64,000 bases of DNA from Proteiniborus sp. MB09-C3 (GCF_030263895.1 NZ_CP127161.1:1984001-2048000), one strand, 5' to 3'. Positions 7,040-17,098 are shown, counted from the first letter of the stretch. Made by a program: numbers and translations. Notes: generated by a model not told the origin, from the sequence alone.

Positions 7040-8173
7040 ATGAAAAAAGTACTAACGTTTTCTTTGGCAATTTTGCTACTAGCTATGAGCTTGGTAGGAT
7101 GTAATCAAAACACAAATGCTGAAATAGCACTTATTACCGATAAGGGTAATATTGATGACAAATCGTTTAACCAAGGTTCTTGGGAGGGTGTAGTTGAATT
7201 TGCAAAGGCAAATAAAATCTCACATAATTACATAAAACCTGAAGAGTATACAGATGCAGGATATTTAGCAGCAATTGATCTTGCAGTAGAGGGTGGAGCA
7301 AAAGTAGTTGTAACACCTGGATACTTATTTGAGGTTGCAGTTTATGAAGCACAAACAAAACATCCAGACGTTAAGTTTATACTACTTGATGGAGCACCAC
7401 ATCCAGCTGGAAGTCATGATGAAGTAATTAACGAAAATGTTGCAAGTATAAAATACTCTGAGGAACAATCAGGTTATCTTGCAGGTTATGCAGCAGTTAT
7501 GGATGGAATGACTAACCTTGGATTCATGGGTGGTATGGCTGTTCCAGCTGTGCAAGCTTTTGGATACGGGTATCTTCAAGGAGCTGAAGATGCTGCTAAA
7601 GAGCTAGGACTTGCTGATGGAGCAATAAAGGTAACATACCATTATACTGGTAACTTTGATGAAACTGATACAAATAAGGCAACTGCAAAAACAATGTATC
7701 AAGAAGGTACAGAAGTAATATTTGCTTGTGGCGGCTCAGTTGGTAAATCTGTTATGTCTGCAGCTAGTGAAGCAGAAGCAAAAGTTATTGGTGTTGACGT
7801 TGACCAAAGATATGACAGCGAAACAGTAATATCATCAGCTACAAAAGGTCTTGCTCCTTCAGTAGTAAGCGTTCTTGAAGCTATTTACAAAACAAATAGT
7901 TGGGATAAATTCGCTGGAACAACAACATATTTCAATGCTGCTAATGAAGGTGTTGGTCTTCCAACTATTGTAATAGGCGATAAAAAAGCAGATGCATTCG
8001 ATAGATTCCAATCTTTTAACAAGGAAACATATGATAAAGTATTTGCTCAATTAGTAGATGGAAAGGTTACTCCTATTCGTGGAATCGAAGTTGAAGATCC
8101 AGCTGGAATTGCTACTGCTGATGAGCTTACAGCTCAATTAAACCTTGTAAAAATTGTAGTTACAACAAGATAG
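7040..8173 (+). CDS. BMP-family substrate-binding lipoprotein (nucleoside ABC importer)
   Basis: 377 aa. The signal peptide ends in lipobox LVGC, so the protein is lipid-anchored outside the membrane. The BMP/PnrA domain follows (ALITDKGNIDDKSFNQGSWEG at the start, VIGVDVDQ near residue 255). Family members such as PnrA/TmpC and YufN bind purine nucleosides and feed an ABC importer, and the ATPase and two permeases follow directly. RBS AAGGGGG precedes the ATG. A hairpin in the gap to the next gene suggests that this gene is transcribed in excess over the transporter, as is usual for binding proteins. Nucleoside specificity is inferred from the family. Confidence 0.93.
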   Translation: MKKVLTFSLAILLLAMSLVGCNQNTNAEIALITDKGNIDDKSFNQGSWEGVVEFAKANKISHNYIKPEEYTDAGYLAAIDLAVEGGAKVVVTPGYLFEVAVYEAQTKHPDVKFILLDGAPHPAGSHDEVINENVASIKYSEEQSGYLAGYAAVMDGMTNLGFMGGMAVPAVQAFGYGYLQGAEDAAKELGLADGAIKVTYHYTGNFDETDTNKATAKTMYQEGTEVIFACGGSVGKSVMSAASEAEAKVIGVDVDQRYDSETVISSATKGLAPSVVSVLEAIYKTNSWDKFAGTTTYFNAANEGVGLPTIVIGDKKADAFDRFQSFNKETYDKVFAQLVDGKVTPIRGIEVEDPAGIATADELTAQLNLVKIVVTTR

Positions 8174-8236
8174 TAAAAAAGCAATAAATTTTACCTGCCA
8201 TATTAGGCTAGGCCTTATGCAAGTAAGATTCAATCA

Positions 8237-8263
8237 ATGGGAGAAGGCTTAAGTTTTCTCCCA
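8237..8263 (+). terminator. Intercistronic hairpin (partial terminator)
   Basis: ATGGGAGAA ... TTCTCCCAT stem with a short T tract, between the binding-protein gene and the ATPase gene. Probably an attenuating terminator or mRNA-stabilising hairpin. Confidence 0.6.
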
Positions 8264-8337
8264 TTTTCTGTATAGAAAATTATTTGGAAATCCTTGATAT
8301 TAGGAAGTAAAAAAATATAATAAAAGAAGAGGTTGAC

Positions 8338-9885
8338 GTGGAAAATTATATTGTTGAAATGCTTAATATTACTAAAAAATTCCCGGGTATTATTGCTAAC
8401 GACAATATTACCCTAAAACTGAAAAAAGGTGAAATACATGCACTGTTAGGAGAAAATGGTGCTGGAAAATCCACGCTTATGAGTGTACTCTTCGGGCTTT
8501 ACCAACCTGAAAACGGAGAAATAAGAAAGAATGGAGAGGTTGTCAGGATCAATAATCCTAATGATGCAAATGAGTTAGGAATCGGAATGGTCCATCAGCA
8601 CTTCAAGCTTGTGGAGATTTTTACTGTACTTGAAAACATTATTCTTGGTGTAGAGCCCAATAGAATGGGATTTATTGAAAAGAAGGAAGCCAGAAAAGAA
8701 GTTATTGAGCTTAGTGAAAAATATGGACTTATGGTTGATCCAGATGCCTTAATTGAAAATATTACAGTAGGAATGCAGCAGAGAGTGGAGATTCTCAAAA
8801 TGTTGTACAGGCATAATGAAATCTTGATTTTTGACGAGCCTACAGCGGTTTTGACTCCACAGGAGATAAAAGAGCTTCTTGAGATCATGAAAGGATTTGC
8901 AGAAGAAGGAAAATCGATTCTTTTTATTACCCATAAGCTTAATGAAATCATGGAGGTAGCAGATAGATGTACAGTTCTTAGAAAAGGCAAATACGTTGGA
9001 ACCGTAGATGTTAAGGATACTACTAAGGAAGAACTTTCCAAGATGATGGTAGGCCGTGATATAAGTTTCAATGTGGATAAAAAAGAAAGGAAAGCTGGAG
9101 AAGTGGTACTTTCAGTTAAAAACCTTACTGTAGCATCTAAAACTCATAAGAATTATGCTGTGAAAAATGTATCTTTTGACGTGAGAGCAGGGGAAATAGT
9201 ATGCCTTGCAGGAATTGATGGAAATGGACAGACAGAATTTGTTAATGCGCTTACGGGACTAGAAAAGGCAAGCTCAGGGAATATCATGCTATGCGGTCAG
9301 GATATGACAAAGGCTTCCATTAGACAGCGTTCTATAGCAGGTATGAGTCATATTCCAGAGGACAGACACAAGCATGGTCTTGTGTTGGATTATAAGCTGG
9401 AAGAAAATCTAGTACTTCAAAGATACTGGCAACCTGAGTTTCAAAAGGGTGGCTTCATCAAATTCGATGCAGTAAGAAAATATGCTGAAATGCTTATTGA
9501 AAAATTTGACATAAGAAGCGGCCAAGGACCAGTTACCATGGCAAGAAGTATGTCTGGAGGCAATCAGCAAAAAGCAATTATAGCAAGAGAAATCGACAAG
9601 GATCATGAGCTTCTAGTAGCGGTACAGCCTACAAGAGGCTTAGATGTAGGAGCTATAGAGTATGTACACAAGCAGCTTGTTGCAAGGCGGGATGCAGGTA
9701 AGGCAGTATTCCTAGTATCATTAGAGCTAGATGAAGTCATGAATGTAAGTGACCGCATTCTGGTTATATATGAAGGGGAAATTGTTGGTGAACTTGATCC
9801 AAAGGCAATAACTGTACAGGAGTTGGGACTCTACATGTCAGGAGCAAAACGTGATACCGTAAAGGAGATTAATGATGCAGGATAA
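8338..9885 (+). CDS. Nucleoside ABC transporter, duplicated ATP-binding subunit (YufO/NupO-like)
   Basis: 515 aa with two ABC domains in one chain. The first has Walker A GENGAGKST (about 40) and the atypical signature VGMQQRVEI that is characteristic of BMP-associated ATPases. The second has a degenerate Walker A (GIDGNGQTE), signature SGGNQQK and PTRGLDVGA. GTG start with AGAAGAGG upstream. The gene overlaps the next one by 14 bp. It energises import of the ligand bound by the upstream lipoprotein. The degenerate second P-loop is normal for this family. Confidence 0.93.
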   Translation: MENYIVEMLNITKKFPGIIANDNITLKLKKGEIHALLGENGAGKSTLMSVLFGLYQPENGEIRKNGEVVRINNPNDANELGIGMVHQHFKLVEIFTVLENIILGVEPNRMGFIEKKEARKEVIELSEKYGLMVDPDALIENITVGMQQRVEILKMLYRHNEILIFDEPTAVLTPQEIKELLEIMKGFAEEGKSILFITHKLNEIMEVADRCTVLRKGKYVGTVDVKDTTKEELSKMMVGRDISFNVDKKERKAGEVVLSVKNLTVASKTHKNYAVKNVSFDVRAGEIVCLAGIDGNGQTEFVNALTGLEKASSGNIMLCGQDMTKASIRQRSIAGMSHIPEDRHKHGLVLDYKLEENLVLQRYWQPEFQKGGFIKFDAVRKYAEMLIEKFDIRSGQGPVTMARSMSGGNQQKAIIAREIDKDHELLVAVQPTRGLDVGAIEYVHKQLVARRDAGKAVFLVSLELDEVMNVSDRILVIYEGEIVGELDPKAITVQELGLYMSGAKRDTVKEINDAG

Positions 9886-11071
9886 AAACAGTTCATATAC
9901 AAAAAATAAATTCGATTTTAAGAGTATTAAACAAAATATTGGGTTTTCTTCATTTTCATCTGCGTTAATGGCTATCTTCCTTGGTTTAATTTTTGGTTTT
10001 CTCGTAATGATTATTGCAAAACCAGGGAGTGCTTTAGCTGGATTTCAATACGTAGTTTTAGGAGGCTTCAATCGAGTAGGTGATGTTTTTTACTTTGCAA
10101 CACCAATACTTATGACAGGTCTAGCTGTTGGTTTTGCATTCAAGATGGGATTATTTAATATAGGGGCTTCAGGACAATACACTATGGGTATGTTTTTTGC
10201 TCTCTATGTAGGCCTTATGTGGGACTTGCCAAGTAATATACATTGGGCTGTAGCAGTTCTAGCAGGAATGGTTGGAGGTATGATCTGGGGTTTTATACCT
10301 GGAATTTTTAAAGCTCTTCTGAATGTGAACGAAGTAATCACATCAATAATGTTTAACTATATCGGAATGTACTTGGTGGATATGATAATTCAGGGAAGTT
10401 CAATTATGTATGTATCCAGTAAAACCAGAACTAATTATATACCAGCCGATGCTCAGATACCTTCCCTTGGGATTCCAGGGTCAAATGTAAATTTGGGAAT
10501 TATTCTAGCAATAATTATTGCACTTATCCTATATATTGTACTTCAAAAAACTACATTTGGCTATGAACTAAAGGCAACAGGTTTTAACAAACATGCTAGT
10601 GAATATGCTGGAATGAAAGGCAAGAAAAATATAATCATCACAATGATAATCGCAGGCGGCCTTGCAGGACTTGGAGGAGCATTTGCAATACTTGCCCCAT
10701 CTGCTATTGCAGGAAGCAGTATGACATATGAGCCTATAAATATAATTGCTCCCAATGGCTTCAATGGTATAGCTGTTGCTCTTTTGGGAAACTCTCATCC
10801 AATAGGTACAATTTTTTCAGCAGTGTTTATTTCTCATATACAGCGGGGAGGTACTTTAGCAAGTCTTGTAGGATTTAAGCCAGAAATAATAGATGTTGTC
10901 ATAGCTGTTATTATTTATTTCTCAGCCTTTGCAATGATAATGAGTTCTGCATTAGGCAAGTTTGTTAAAGGGAGATTTAGAAAAACACATACTTCTAATG
11001 AATTAGAAAATGAATTAATACAGACTGATTTTGACCAAGCTTCTGATAATAATACAAGGGAGGCAGAATGA
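9872..11071 (+). CDS. Nucleoside ABC transporter permease (YufP/NupP-like)
   Basis: 399 aa integral membrane protein of the BPD_transp_2 (branched-chain amino acid/ribose type) permease family. It has about eight to ten hydrophobic helices and the family motif LMTGLAVGFAFKMGLFNIGASGQ-like region near residue 85. A hydrophilic tail of about 35 residues ends the protein. The start overlaps the ATPase gene and its stop overlaps the next permease start (ATGA), so the genes are translationally coupled. It forms the membrane channel as a heterodimer with the next gene product. Confidence 0.92.
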   Translation: MMQDKNSSYTKNKFDFKSIKQNIGFSSFSSALMAIFLGLIFGFLVMIIAKPGSALAGFQYVVLGGFNRVGDVFYFATPILMTGLAVGFAFKMGLFNIGASGQYTMGMFFALYVGLMWDLPSNIHWAVAVLAGMVGGMIWGFIPGIFKALLNVNEVITSIMFNYIGMYLVDMIIQGSSIMYVSSKTRTNYIPADAQIPSLGIPGSNVNLGIILAIIIALILYIVLQKTTFGYELKATGFNKHASEYAGMKGKKNIIITMIIAGGLAGLGGAFAILAPSAIAGSSMTYEPINIIAPNGFNGIAVALLGNSHPIGTIFSAVFISHIQRGGTLASLVGFKPEIIDVVIAVIIYFSAFAMIMSSALGKFVKGRFRKTHTSNELENELIQTDFDQASDNNTREAE

Positions 11072-12036
11072 TGGATACTGTTTATTATTTAATTCAAAAT
11101 ATGCTTCCTGTAGCAATGCCATTGCTTCTTGTAGCGCTAGGAGGTATGTTCAGTGAGATAGGCGGTGTTGTAAACATTGCACTTGAAGGAATAATGCTTT
11201 TTGGAGCTTTCTTTGGAGCTTTGTTTGTTTACTTTGTTCAAGGACTAGGTATGGATCCACAGACGGTTTTACTTTTAGGGATGCTGATTGCTGCAGTTGC
11301 AGGTTTAATATATTCATTACTTTTATCTTTTGCAGCAGTTACTATGAAAGCAAATCAGGTTATCACTGGTACTTCCCTTAATATGCTCATACCAGCAGCA
11401 ATATTGCTATTCTCAAAGATGTTCTTTAATAGTGACGGTATTACTACAAATATGAACTTTTACATTCGAGAAATGCCTATTTTAGGAAAAATACCTGTGC
11501 TAGGTCAGATGTTTTTTCAAAAAACTTATCTGACCGTAATAATTAGTCTTATATTTCTTGTAATAGCGGTAATCGTATTCTATAAGACTAAATTTGGGCT
11601 ACGACTTAGAGCTTGTGGAGAGCATCCTCATGCAGCTGATTCTGTAGGGATAAATGTGCAAAAGATGAGATATGCGGGTGCTAGCATTTCAGGTGTTTTA
11701 GGTGGAATAGGAGGATTCTTCTACTCAGTTGGAGTTATGGACGGCAATGTAAATGGACATACAGGAGTGGCAGGATTTGGATTTCTAGCTTTGGCAGTAA
11801 TGATTTTTGGTCAATGGAAGCCTATAAAGATTCTTTTTGCGGCAATGTTCTTTGCATTCCTTAGAACCTTAGCATACTCTGTAGCTTTGATACCATTTTT
11901 GCATAAACTAGGAATCAATCAAAATTATTATAAGATGTTGCCATATTTGGCTACTATGGTAGTGCTCGCATTTACATCAAAGAAATCAAGGGCGCCAAAG
12001 GCAGAAGGTATTCCATACGACAAATCACAGAGATAG
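11068..12036 (+). CDS. Nucleoside ABC transporter permease (YufQ/NupQ-like)
   Basis: 322 aa, second BPD_transp_2 permease. The motif GGMFSEIGGVVNIALEGIMLFGAF lies near residue 25 and LRACGEHPHAADSVGI at about 180. GGAGG precedes the start within the previous gene. It is the last gene of the four-gene importer operon and is followed by a terminator region. Together the operon is the standard bmpA-yufOPQ arrangement, with guanosine or other purine nucleosides as probable cargo. Confidence 0.92.
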   Translation: MMDTVYYLIQNMLPVAMPLLLVALGGMFSEIGGVVNIALEGIMLFGAFFGALFVYFVQGLGMDPQTVLLLGMLIAAVAGLIYSLLLSFAAVTMKANQVITGTSLNMLIPAAILLFSKMFFNSDGITTNMNFYIREMPILGKIPVLGQMFFQKTYLTVIISLIFLVIAVIVFYKTKFGLRLRACGEHPHAADSVGINVQKMRYAGASISGVLGGIGGFFYSVGVMDGNVNGHTGVAGFGFLALAVMIFGQWKPIKILFAAMFFAFLRTLAYSVALIPFLHKLGINQNYYKMLPYLATMVVLAFTSKKSRAPKAEGIPYDKSQR

Positions 12037-12062
12037 ATTAACATATAAAATTAATTATACTA

Positions 12063-12135
12063 GAGACTGTTTTGAGTCTCTGCAATAAAAAGCTTTGATT
12101 AGATACAATGTTTAGTCAGGGTTTTTTATTTTTTT
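12063..12135 (+). terminator. Terminator region after nucleoside importer operon
   Basis: A small hairpin GAGACTGTTTTGAGTCTC (12064-12081) is followed by a second, imperfect AAAAAGCTTTGATTAGA ... TAGTCAGGGTTTTTTA stem with a long T tract. Confidence 0.65.
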
Positions 12136-12231
12136 GCAGATAAGATACTACATTAGTTCAAGCAGAATCAACATTCAAACAATAGAAACATATAATATTA
12201 TAAACACTTCTGTATGAAGGGAGAATGTGTT

Positions 12232-13518
12232 ATGCAGATACATGTAGTACAAGAAGGACAAACAATATATGGTATAGCTCAGGCATATAATACAACTGCT
12301 CAAGAGATTATTACTTCAAATGAAATCAGCAACCCTAATCAGCTTGTAGTAGGGCAGGCATTAGTAATTCCTATTGTAGGAAGCTTTTATTGGGTTCAGC
12401 CGGGAGATAGTCTGTACAGCATTGGAAGAAGATTTGGCATAAGTTATCAAACTCTTGCGAGAGTGAATAATATTTCTGTAGAACAACCTCTTATTATAGG
12501 ACAGCGATTGTATATTCCACCTCAAATAAGAAGCAAAGCAGAGGTCAATGCGTATGTAGAGCCAACTGGGGGAACTGTAAGCCCTTACTTAGAGCAGTCT
12601 ACCAGAGAAAGTGCCCCTCTTCTAACTTATTTGGCTCCATTTAGCTATCAAATTCAAAGAGATGGCACATTAAAAGCTCCACCACTAAATAGCTTTCCAC
12701 AAATTGCACAGGAAAATGGAGTTGCTTTAATGATGGTGCTAACAAACATAGAAGAAGGACGCTTTAGCGATGAGTTAGGAAGGATAATTTTAACTGATGA
12801 AAATGTACAGAACAATTTATTGGATAATATTGTAAAATCAGCGAATGAAGTAGGCTTTAGGGATATTCATTTTGATATGGAATTTCTGCCTCCAGAAAAT
12901 CGAGAAGATTATAATAGATTTTTAAGAAAGGCAAAGGATAGACTTTCTAGGGAAGGATTTTTAATGTCTACAGCTCTTGCGCCAAAAACTAGTTCTGAGC
13001 AGGTAGGTGCTTGGTATGAAGCACATGACTATAGAGCCCATGGAGAAATAGCTGATTTTGTAGTCTTAATGACATATGAGTGGGGTTATAGTGGTGGGCC
13101 TCCAATGCCTGTTTCACCTATTGGACCAGTCAGAAGCGTAGTAGAATATGCCTTATCAGTAATGCCAGCAAATAAAATTATGCTTGGTCAAAACCTATAT
13201 GGATATGACTGGACACTACCTTTTGTTCCTGGTGGACAATATGCAAGAGCCATAAGTCCTCAACAGGCAATTGATATAGCACGAGCTAACAATGTGCCTA
13301 TACAATACGATTATATAGCTCAAGCTCCTCATTTTAACTATACAGCTACTGATGGAAAAGAACATGAAGTATGGTTTGAAGATGCTAGATCTATTCAAGC
13401 TAAATTTGATTTAATAAAGGAATTGGGACTTCGAGGAATCAGCTATTGGAAGCTGGGGCTTGACTTTCCACAGAATTGGCTATTATTAAGCTCAAATTTC
13501 AACGTGGTAAAACGATAA
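12232..13518 (+). CDS. yaaH: Spore peptidoglycan hydrolase, LysM-LysM-GH18 (YaaH/SleL-like)
   Basis: 428 aa from ATG 12232, chosen because GAAGGGAG sits eight bases upstream; an in-frame ATG at 12214 lies before that site. Two LysM domains occupy about 1-47 and 48-93. A GH18 domain (about 105-428) has the catalytic D-x-x-D-x-D/E type motif as DIHFDMEF. Family members (B. subtilis YaaH, B. cereus SleL) are coat-associated N-acetylglucosaminidases that degrade cortex fragments during germination. Length matches YaaH closely, with no signal peptide, as in those proteins. Evidence that the host forms spores. Confidence 0.93.
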   Translation: MQIHVVQEGQTIYGIAQAYNTTAQEIITSNEISNPNQLVVGQALVIPIVGSFYWVQPGDSLYSIGRRFGISYQTLARVNNISVEQPLIIGQRLYIPPQIRSKAEVNAYVEPTGGTVSPYLEQSTRESAPLLTYLAPFSYQIQRDGTLKAPPLNSFPQIAQENGVALMMVLTNIEEGRFSDELGRIILTDENVQNNLLDNIVKSANEVGFRDIHFDMEFLPPENREDYNRFLRKAKDRLSREGFLMSTALAPKTSSEQVGAWYEAHDYRAHGEIADFVVLMTYEWGYSGGPPMPVSPIGPVRSVVEYALSVMPANKIMLGQNLYGYDWTLPFVPGGQYARAISPQQAIDIARANNVPIQYDYIAQAPHFNYTATDGKEHEVWFEDARSIQAKFDLIKELGLRGISYWKLGLDFPQNWLLLSSNFNVVKR

Positions 13519-13531
13519 ATAAAGAATGATG

Positions 13532-13557
13532 CAGTGATATTAAATTTAATATCACTG
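13532..13557 (+). terminator. Terminator after yaaH
   Basis: Perfect palindrome CAGTGATATTAAATTTAATA then TCACTG, followed by a short T-rich stretch. Confidence 0.65.
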
Positions 13558-13701
13558 TATGCTTTTGTTTAATGAAAATATGGACTATTTGACATTTATC
13601 TAGTCTTTATATGTGGAGATTTTTTGTTGCTTTTTTTGGTATATGTAGCTGTAATAAAAAGCTGTAATAAAAACTAGATTTATACAAATATTATATGGGA
13701 A

Positions 13702-13730
13702 TTGAATATTTGCTAAATAAGTGCTATGAT
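13702..13730 (+). promoter_or_regulatory. Sigma-70-type promoter for phosphate transporter
   Basis: TTGAAT (13702-13707), 17-bp spacer, TATGAT (13725-13730), about 70 bp before the pit start. No Pho-box was recognised. Confidence 0.6.
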
Positions 13731-13803
13731 AGATGTGGTCAAAGACGATTTTATGATTATTTATTAAGTAAAATGACGAAATCCTTAAGAAAAGAGGTGT
13801 AAA

Positions 13804-14856
13804 ATGACTGTTACACTTTTAGATTATTTAAATCAGCTTGTTTCTAATCCAACCCTTGTGATAACTGCTATTTTAACCTTAGGCGTAGTATTGGTTAATG
13901 GCTGGACAGACGCTCCTAACGCCATTGCTACCTGTGTATCTACTCGCTCTATGACTCCACGTGCAGCTATTATTATGGCAGCTATTTTTAATTTCCTTGG
14001 TGTTTTGTTCATGACTATGTTTAATGCAACAGTGGCGATGACTATTTATAAGATGGTTGATTTTGGTGGAGACCCTTATAATGCTTTGGTAGCACTTTGT
14101 GCTGCACTTTTTGCTATTGTTATTTGGGCTACGGCAGCTTGGTGGTTTGGTATTCCAACTAGCGAGAGCCATGCACTAATAGCAGGCATATCTGGTGCAG
14201 CTATTGCTCTTCAAGGGGGAATAAAAGGAATCAATCCTGCTGAATGGATTAAAGTCCTTTATGGATTAGCTCTTTCAACTATAATGGGTTTTATATTAGG
14301 TGCTTTAGTAGTAAAGGCAATAGAAATGATTTTTAGGGGATTTGATAGGAGAAAGACCTTTGTTTTTTTTAAGAATGCCCAGATTGTAGGTGGCGCTGGA
14401 ATGGCATTTATGCATGGTGCACAGGATGGCCAAAAATTCATGGGGGTATTTATGCTGAGTATGTTTTTAGCACAAGGGCAAGCAACAGTGACAGAGTTTG
14501 TTATTCCAATTTGGTTGATTGTCCTTTGTTCTGCAGTGATGGCCCTAGGTACTTCCATAGGGGGATATCGAATTATAAAGGCAGTAGGAATGGATATGGT
14601 GAAGTTAAGTACATATCAAGGCTTTTCTGCCGATTTGGCTGCGGTTATTTGCTTATTTACAGCATCAATTTTAGGCTTTCCTGTCAGTACAACTCACACG
14701 AAGACAACTGCTATTATGGGCGTAGGTGCAGCAAAGCGTGTATCATCTGTAAACTGGGGAATAGTTGGCGAAATGGTACTTGCTTGGATATTGACATTCC
14801 CAGGCTGTGGATTAATAGGATACCTTATGGCTTTGTTATTTATGAGAATATTTTAA
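13804..14856 (+). CDS. pit: Low-affinity inorganic phosphate transporter (PiT family)
   Basis: 350 aa membrane protein with about ten helices. The PiT signature is at about residue 33 (NGWTDAPNAIATCVSTRSM) and is repeated in the second half (FPVSTTHTKTTAIMGVG), with FMHGAQDGQKFMG in between. It moves phosphate, probably as a metal-phosphate complex, with H+ or Na+. RBS AGAGGTG precedes the start. It is followed 31 bp later by a PhoU-like DUF47 gene, the usual partner. Ion specificity cannot be read from the sequence. Confidence 0.93.
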   Translation: MTVTLLDYLNQLVSNPTLVITAILTLGVVLVNGWTDAPNAIATCVSTRSMTPRAAIIMAAIFNFLGVLFMTMFNATVAMTIYKMVDFGGDPYNALVALCAALFAIVIWATAAWWFGIPTSESHALIAGISGAAIALQGGIKGINPAEWIKVLYGLALSTIMGFILGALVVKAIEMIFRGFDRRKTFVFFKNAQIVGGAGMAFMHGAQDGQKFMGVFMLSMFLAQGQATVTEFVIPIWLIVLCSAVMALGTSIGGYRIIKAVGMDMVKLSTYQGFSADLAAVICLFTASILGFPVSTTHTKTTAIMGVGAAKRVSSVNWGIVGEMVLAWILTFPGCGLIGYLMALLFMRIF

Positions 14857-14887
14857 AATAATATAATCGATGAAAAGAGGATAGAAT

Positions 14888-15511
14888 ATGGCTCGTAAAA
14901 AGGATATAAATTATTTTAGTACCTTTGTGGAACTAGCAGAATATTCCTGTCAGGCTGCAAATTTATTGAATGAAATTGTAAATAATTTTAAAGCAGATGA
15001 GTTACATGATAGAATGGAAGAAATGCACGCTATAGAGCATAGTGGAGACGAAGCTAGACACATGATGATAAAAATGCTTGCAAAAGAATTTATCACTCCA
15101 ATAGAACGAGAAGATATTATGGCTATGGCAGACTCAATAGATGAAGTGACAGATACTATTGAAGATGTATTGATGTGTATGTATATGTATAATGTTTCAT
15201 ACGTACGGGATCATGCATTAAAGATGACAGAAGTTGTTGTAAAGTGCTGCAATGCATTAAAGCTGGCGTTAAATGAGTTTCATAATTTTAGAAAATCTCA
15301 GACCTTACATGAATTAATTGTAGAAATCAATCATTTGGAGGAAAAGGCAGATAAACTCTTTATGGAGGCAATAAGACAACTATTTGTAACCTGCAAGGAT
15401 GTTCTAGAAATTACAGCATGGGATAAAATATTCAATTACTTAGAAAAGTGTTGCGATGTTTGTGAAAATGTATCTAGTTTAATTGAAAGCGTCATTATGA
15501 AAAATTCATAA
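14888..15511 (+). CDS. DUF47/PhoU-like Pit accessory protein
   Basis: 207 aa, all helical, with the PhoU_div (DUF47) family features: EMHAIEHSGDEARHMM with conserved acidic residues near 48-62, FITPIEREDIMAMADSIDEVTD at about 72-95, and a second E/D-rich cluster (EINHLEEKADKLF). PhoU-like proteins bind metal clusters through such acidic motifs. DUF47 proteins are typically encoded beside PiT transporters and modulate their activity. Same operon as pit; an attenuator-type terminator follows. Confidence 0.9.
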   Translation: MARKKDINYFSTFVELAEYSCQAANLLNEIVNNFKADELHDRMEEMHAIEHSGDEARHMMIKMLAKEFITPIEREDIMAMADSIDEVTDTIEDVLMCMYMYNVSYVRDHALKMTEVVVKCCNALKLALNEFHNFRKSQTLHELIVEINHLEEKADKLFMEAIRQLFVTCKDVLEITAWDKIFNYLEKCCDVCENVSSLIESVIMKNS

Positions 15512-15525
15512 TAAGCATATAAATT

Positions 15526-15572
15526 AAAAAGCACAGAGTATAGATGATAAATCTGTACCCTGTGCTTTTTTT
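15526..15572. terminator. Shared terminator of pit operon and aspA
   Basis: AAAAAGCACAG ... CTGTGCTTTTTTT stem, T-rich on the plus strand and A-rich on its left flank, between convergent genes, so it can serve both directions. Confidence 0.8.
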
Positions 15573-15586
15573 ATATTCTATATTAA

Positions 15587-17035
15587 TTATAGGTCGATTT
15601 TTTTATGATTAATTAAATATTTTGCTGAAATTCCTGGTTCTGTCATATTAATTGGGTCTAATACATCATTAAGCTCTGCTTCATTTAAAATATTATTATT
15701 TAGTATAATATTTCTTATAGGCTCACTAGTACTCATAGCTATTTTTGCAATTTCAGCAGCTTTTTTATATCCTACATGTGGACAAATAGCTGTAACAATT
15801 CCTATACTATTTTCCACTAAATCCTTACATCTTTCTTTATTTGCAGTGATACCTTTGATACAATTTTCTGTAAAGGTATTTATTCCGTTAGCAAGCATTT
15901 CTATAGACTGGAATAGGTTAAAGAATATTAGTGGTTCAAAAGCGTTTAGTTCTAATTGTCCTGCTTCTGCAGCCATAGTTACTGCAACATCATTACCTAT
16001 AATCTTAAAGGCTACCTGACTCATTACTTCTGGTATAACAGGATTAACTTTTCCTGGCATTATTGAAGAACCATTTTGTTTTGGAGGAAGATTAATCTCT
16101 CCAAAGCCAGTTCTTGGTCCAGAAGACATAAGTCTTAGGTCATTTGCTATTTTTGATAAGCTCACAGCACATGTTTTAATAGCAGAGGATACAGATACAA
16201 AGCAATCTAGGTTTTGTGTTGAGTCTATTAGATCTTCTGCTTGATGTAGATCAAAACCTGTTACAAGACTAAGATTAGGTACTACTCTATCAAAATATTC
16301 GTCATCTGCATTTACACCTGTACCTATTGCAGTTCCGCCCATATTTACAACCTTTAGCTCTTCTTGTACTTTTGAAAGCCTTGCAATATCTCTTTTTATT
16401 ACTGAACTATAGGCTTTAAACTCTTGCCCTAGTCTAATAGGAACTGCATCCTGCATCTGAGTTCTTCCCATTTTTATTACATCATTAAATTCTAATGATT
16501 TTTCTAAAAAAGCTGCATGCAATCTTTCTAATTCCTTGATAACTTTAGGAAGTAGCTTTAGAATAGTAATTTTACCTGCAGTAGGAATAACATCATTTGT
16601 AGATTGGCCCATATTTACGTGATCATTAGGATGAACAAAATTGTAAACCCCTTTTTCTCCTCCTAATATTTCATTGGCTCTATTCGCAATAACTTCGTTT
16701 ACATTCATATTTGCTGAAGTTCCCGCTCCACCTTGAATAGGATCTATAATAAACTGCTCGTGTAGATTTCCAATAAGTAATTCATCACATGCTTGAATAA
16801 TTGCACTTTCAATCTTTTTAGTTAAAAGGCTAACCTCTCTATTTGTTATAGCAGATGCTTTTTTTACAAGAGCAAGGCTATTTATAAATTCACTATGCAA
16901 CTTAAGTCCTGTTATATTAAAATTCTCAGCTGCTCTTAAGGTTTGCACACCGTAGTATGCATCTATAGGAACCTGCTTTGTGCCTATAGAATCACTTTCC
17001 TCTCTAAAATTGGTGAAATTATCTGTTGAACTCAT
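15587..17035 (-). CDS. aspA: Aspartate ammonia-lyase (aspartase)
   Basis: 482 aa, fumarase/aspartase superfamily. It releases ammonia from aspartate to give fumarate. Aspartase rather than fumarase is indicated by GGAGTSANMNVNEVIANRA (fumarases read GSGTQSNMN), by YGVQTLRAAENF, and by the signature loop GSSIMPGKVNPVIPEV with the catalytic Ser. HPNDHVNMGQSTND is also present. RBS AAGGGGG. Divergent from the fumarase-malic enzyme operon, so its product fumarate can be hydrated to malate and oxidised to pyruvate by the neighbours. Confidence 0.93.
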   Translation of the reverse strand: MSSTDNFTNFREESDSIGTKQVPIDAYYGVQTLRAAENFNITGLKLHSEFINSLALVKKASAITNREVSLLTKKIESAIIQACDELLIGNLHEQFIIDPIQGGAGTSANMNVNEVIANRANEILGGEKGVYNFVHPNDHVNMGQSTNDVIPTAGKITILKLLPKVIKELERLHAAFLEKSLEFNDVIKMGRTQMQDAVPIRLGQEFKAYSSVIKRDIARLSKVQEELKVVNMGGTAIGTGVNADDEYFDRVVPNLSLVTGFDLHQAEDLIDSTQNLDCFVSVSSAIKTCAVSLSKIANDLRLMSSGPRTGFGEINLPPKQNGSSIMPGKVNPVIPEVMSQVAFKIIGNDVAVTMAAEAGQLELNAFEPLIFFNLFQSIEMLANGINTFTENCIKGITANKERCKDLVENSIGIVTAICPHVGYKKAAEIAKIAMSTSEPIRNIILNNNILNEAELNDVLDPINMTEPGISAKYLINHKKIDL

Positions 17036-17098
17036 ACTATTTGTCCCCCTTATAGATGATTTATATTGAAACTATAGTCTGTAGAATGAAATTGAAAC

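Noticed and set aside
14259-14558. Minus-strand frame inside the phosphate transporter gene
   Set aside because: Opposite-strand shadow of a clearly coding PiT gene, without RBS or recognisable motifs.
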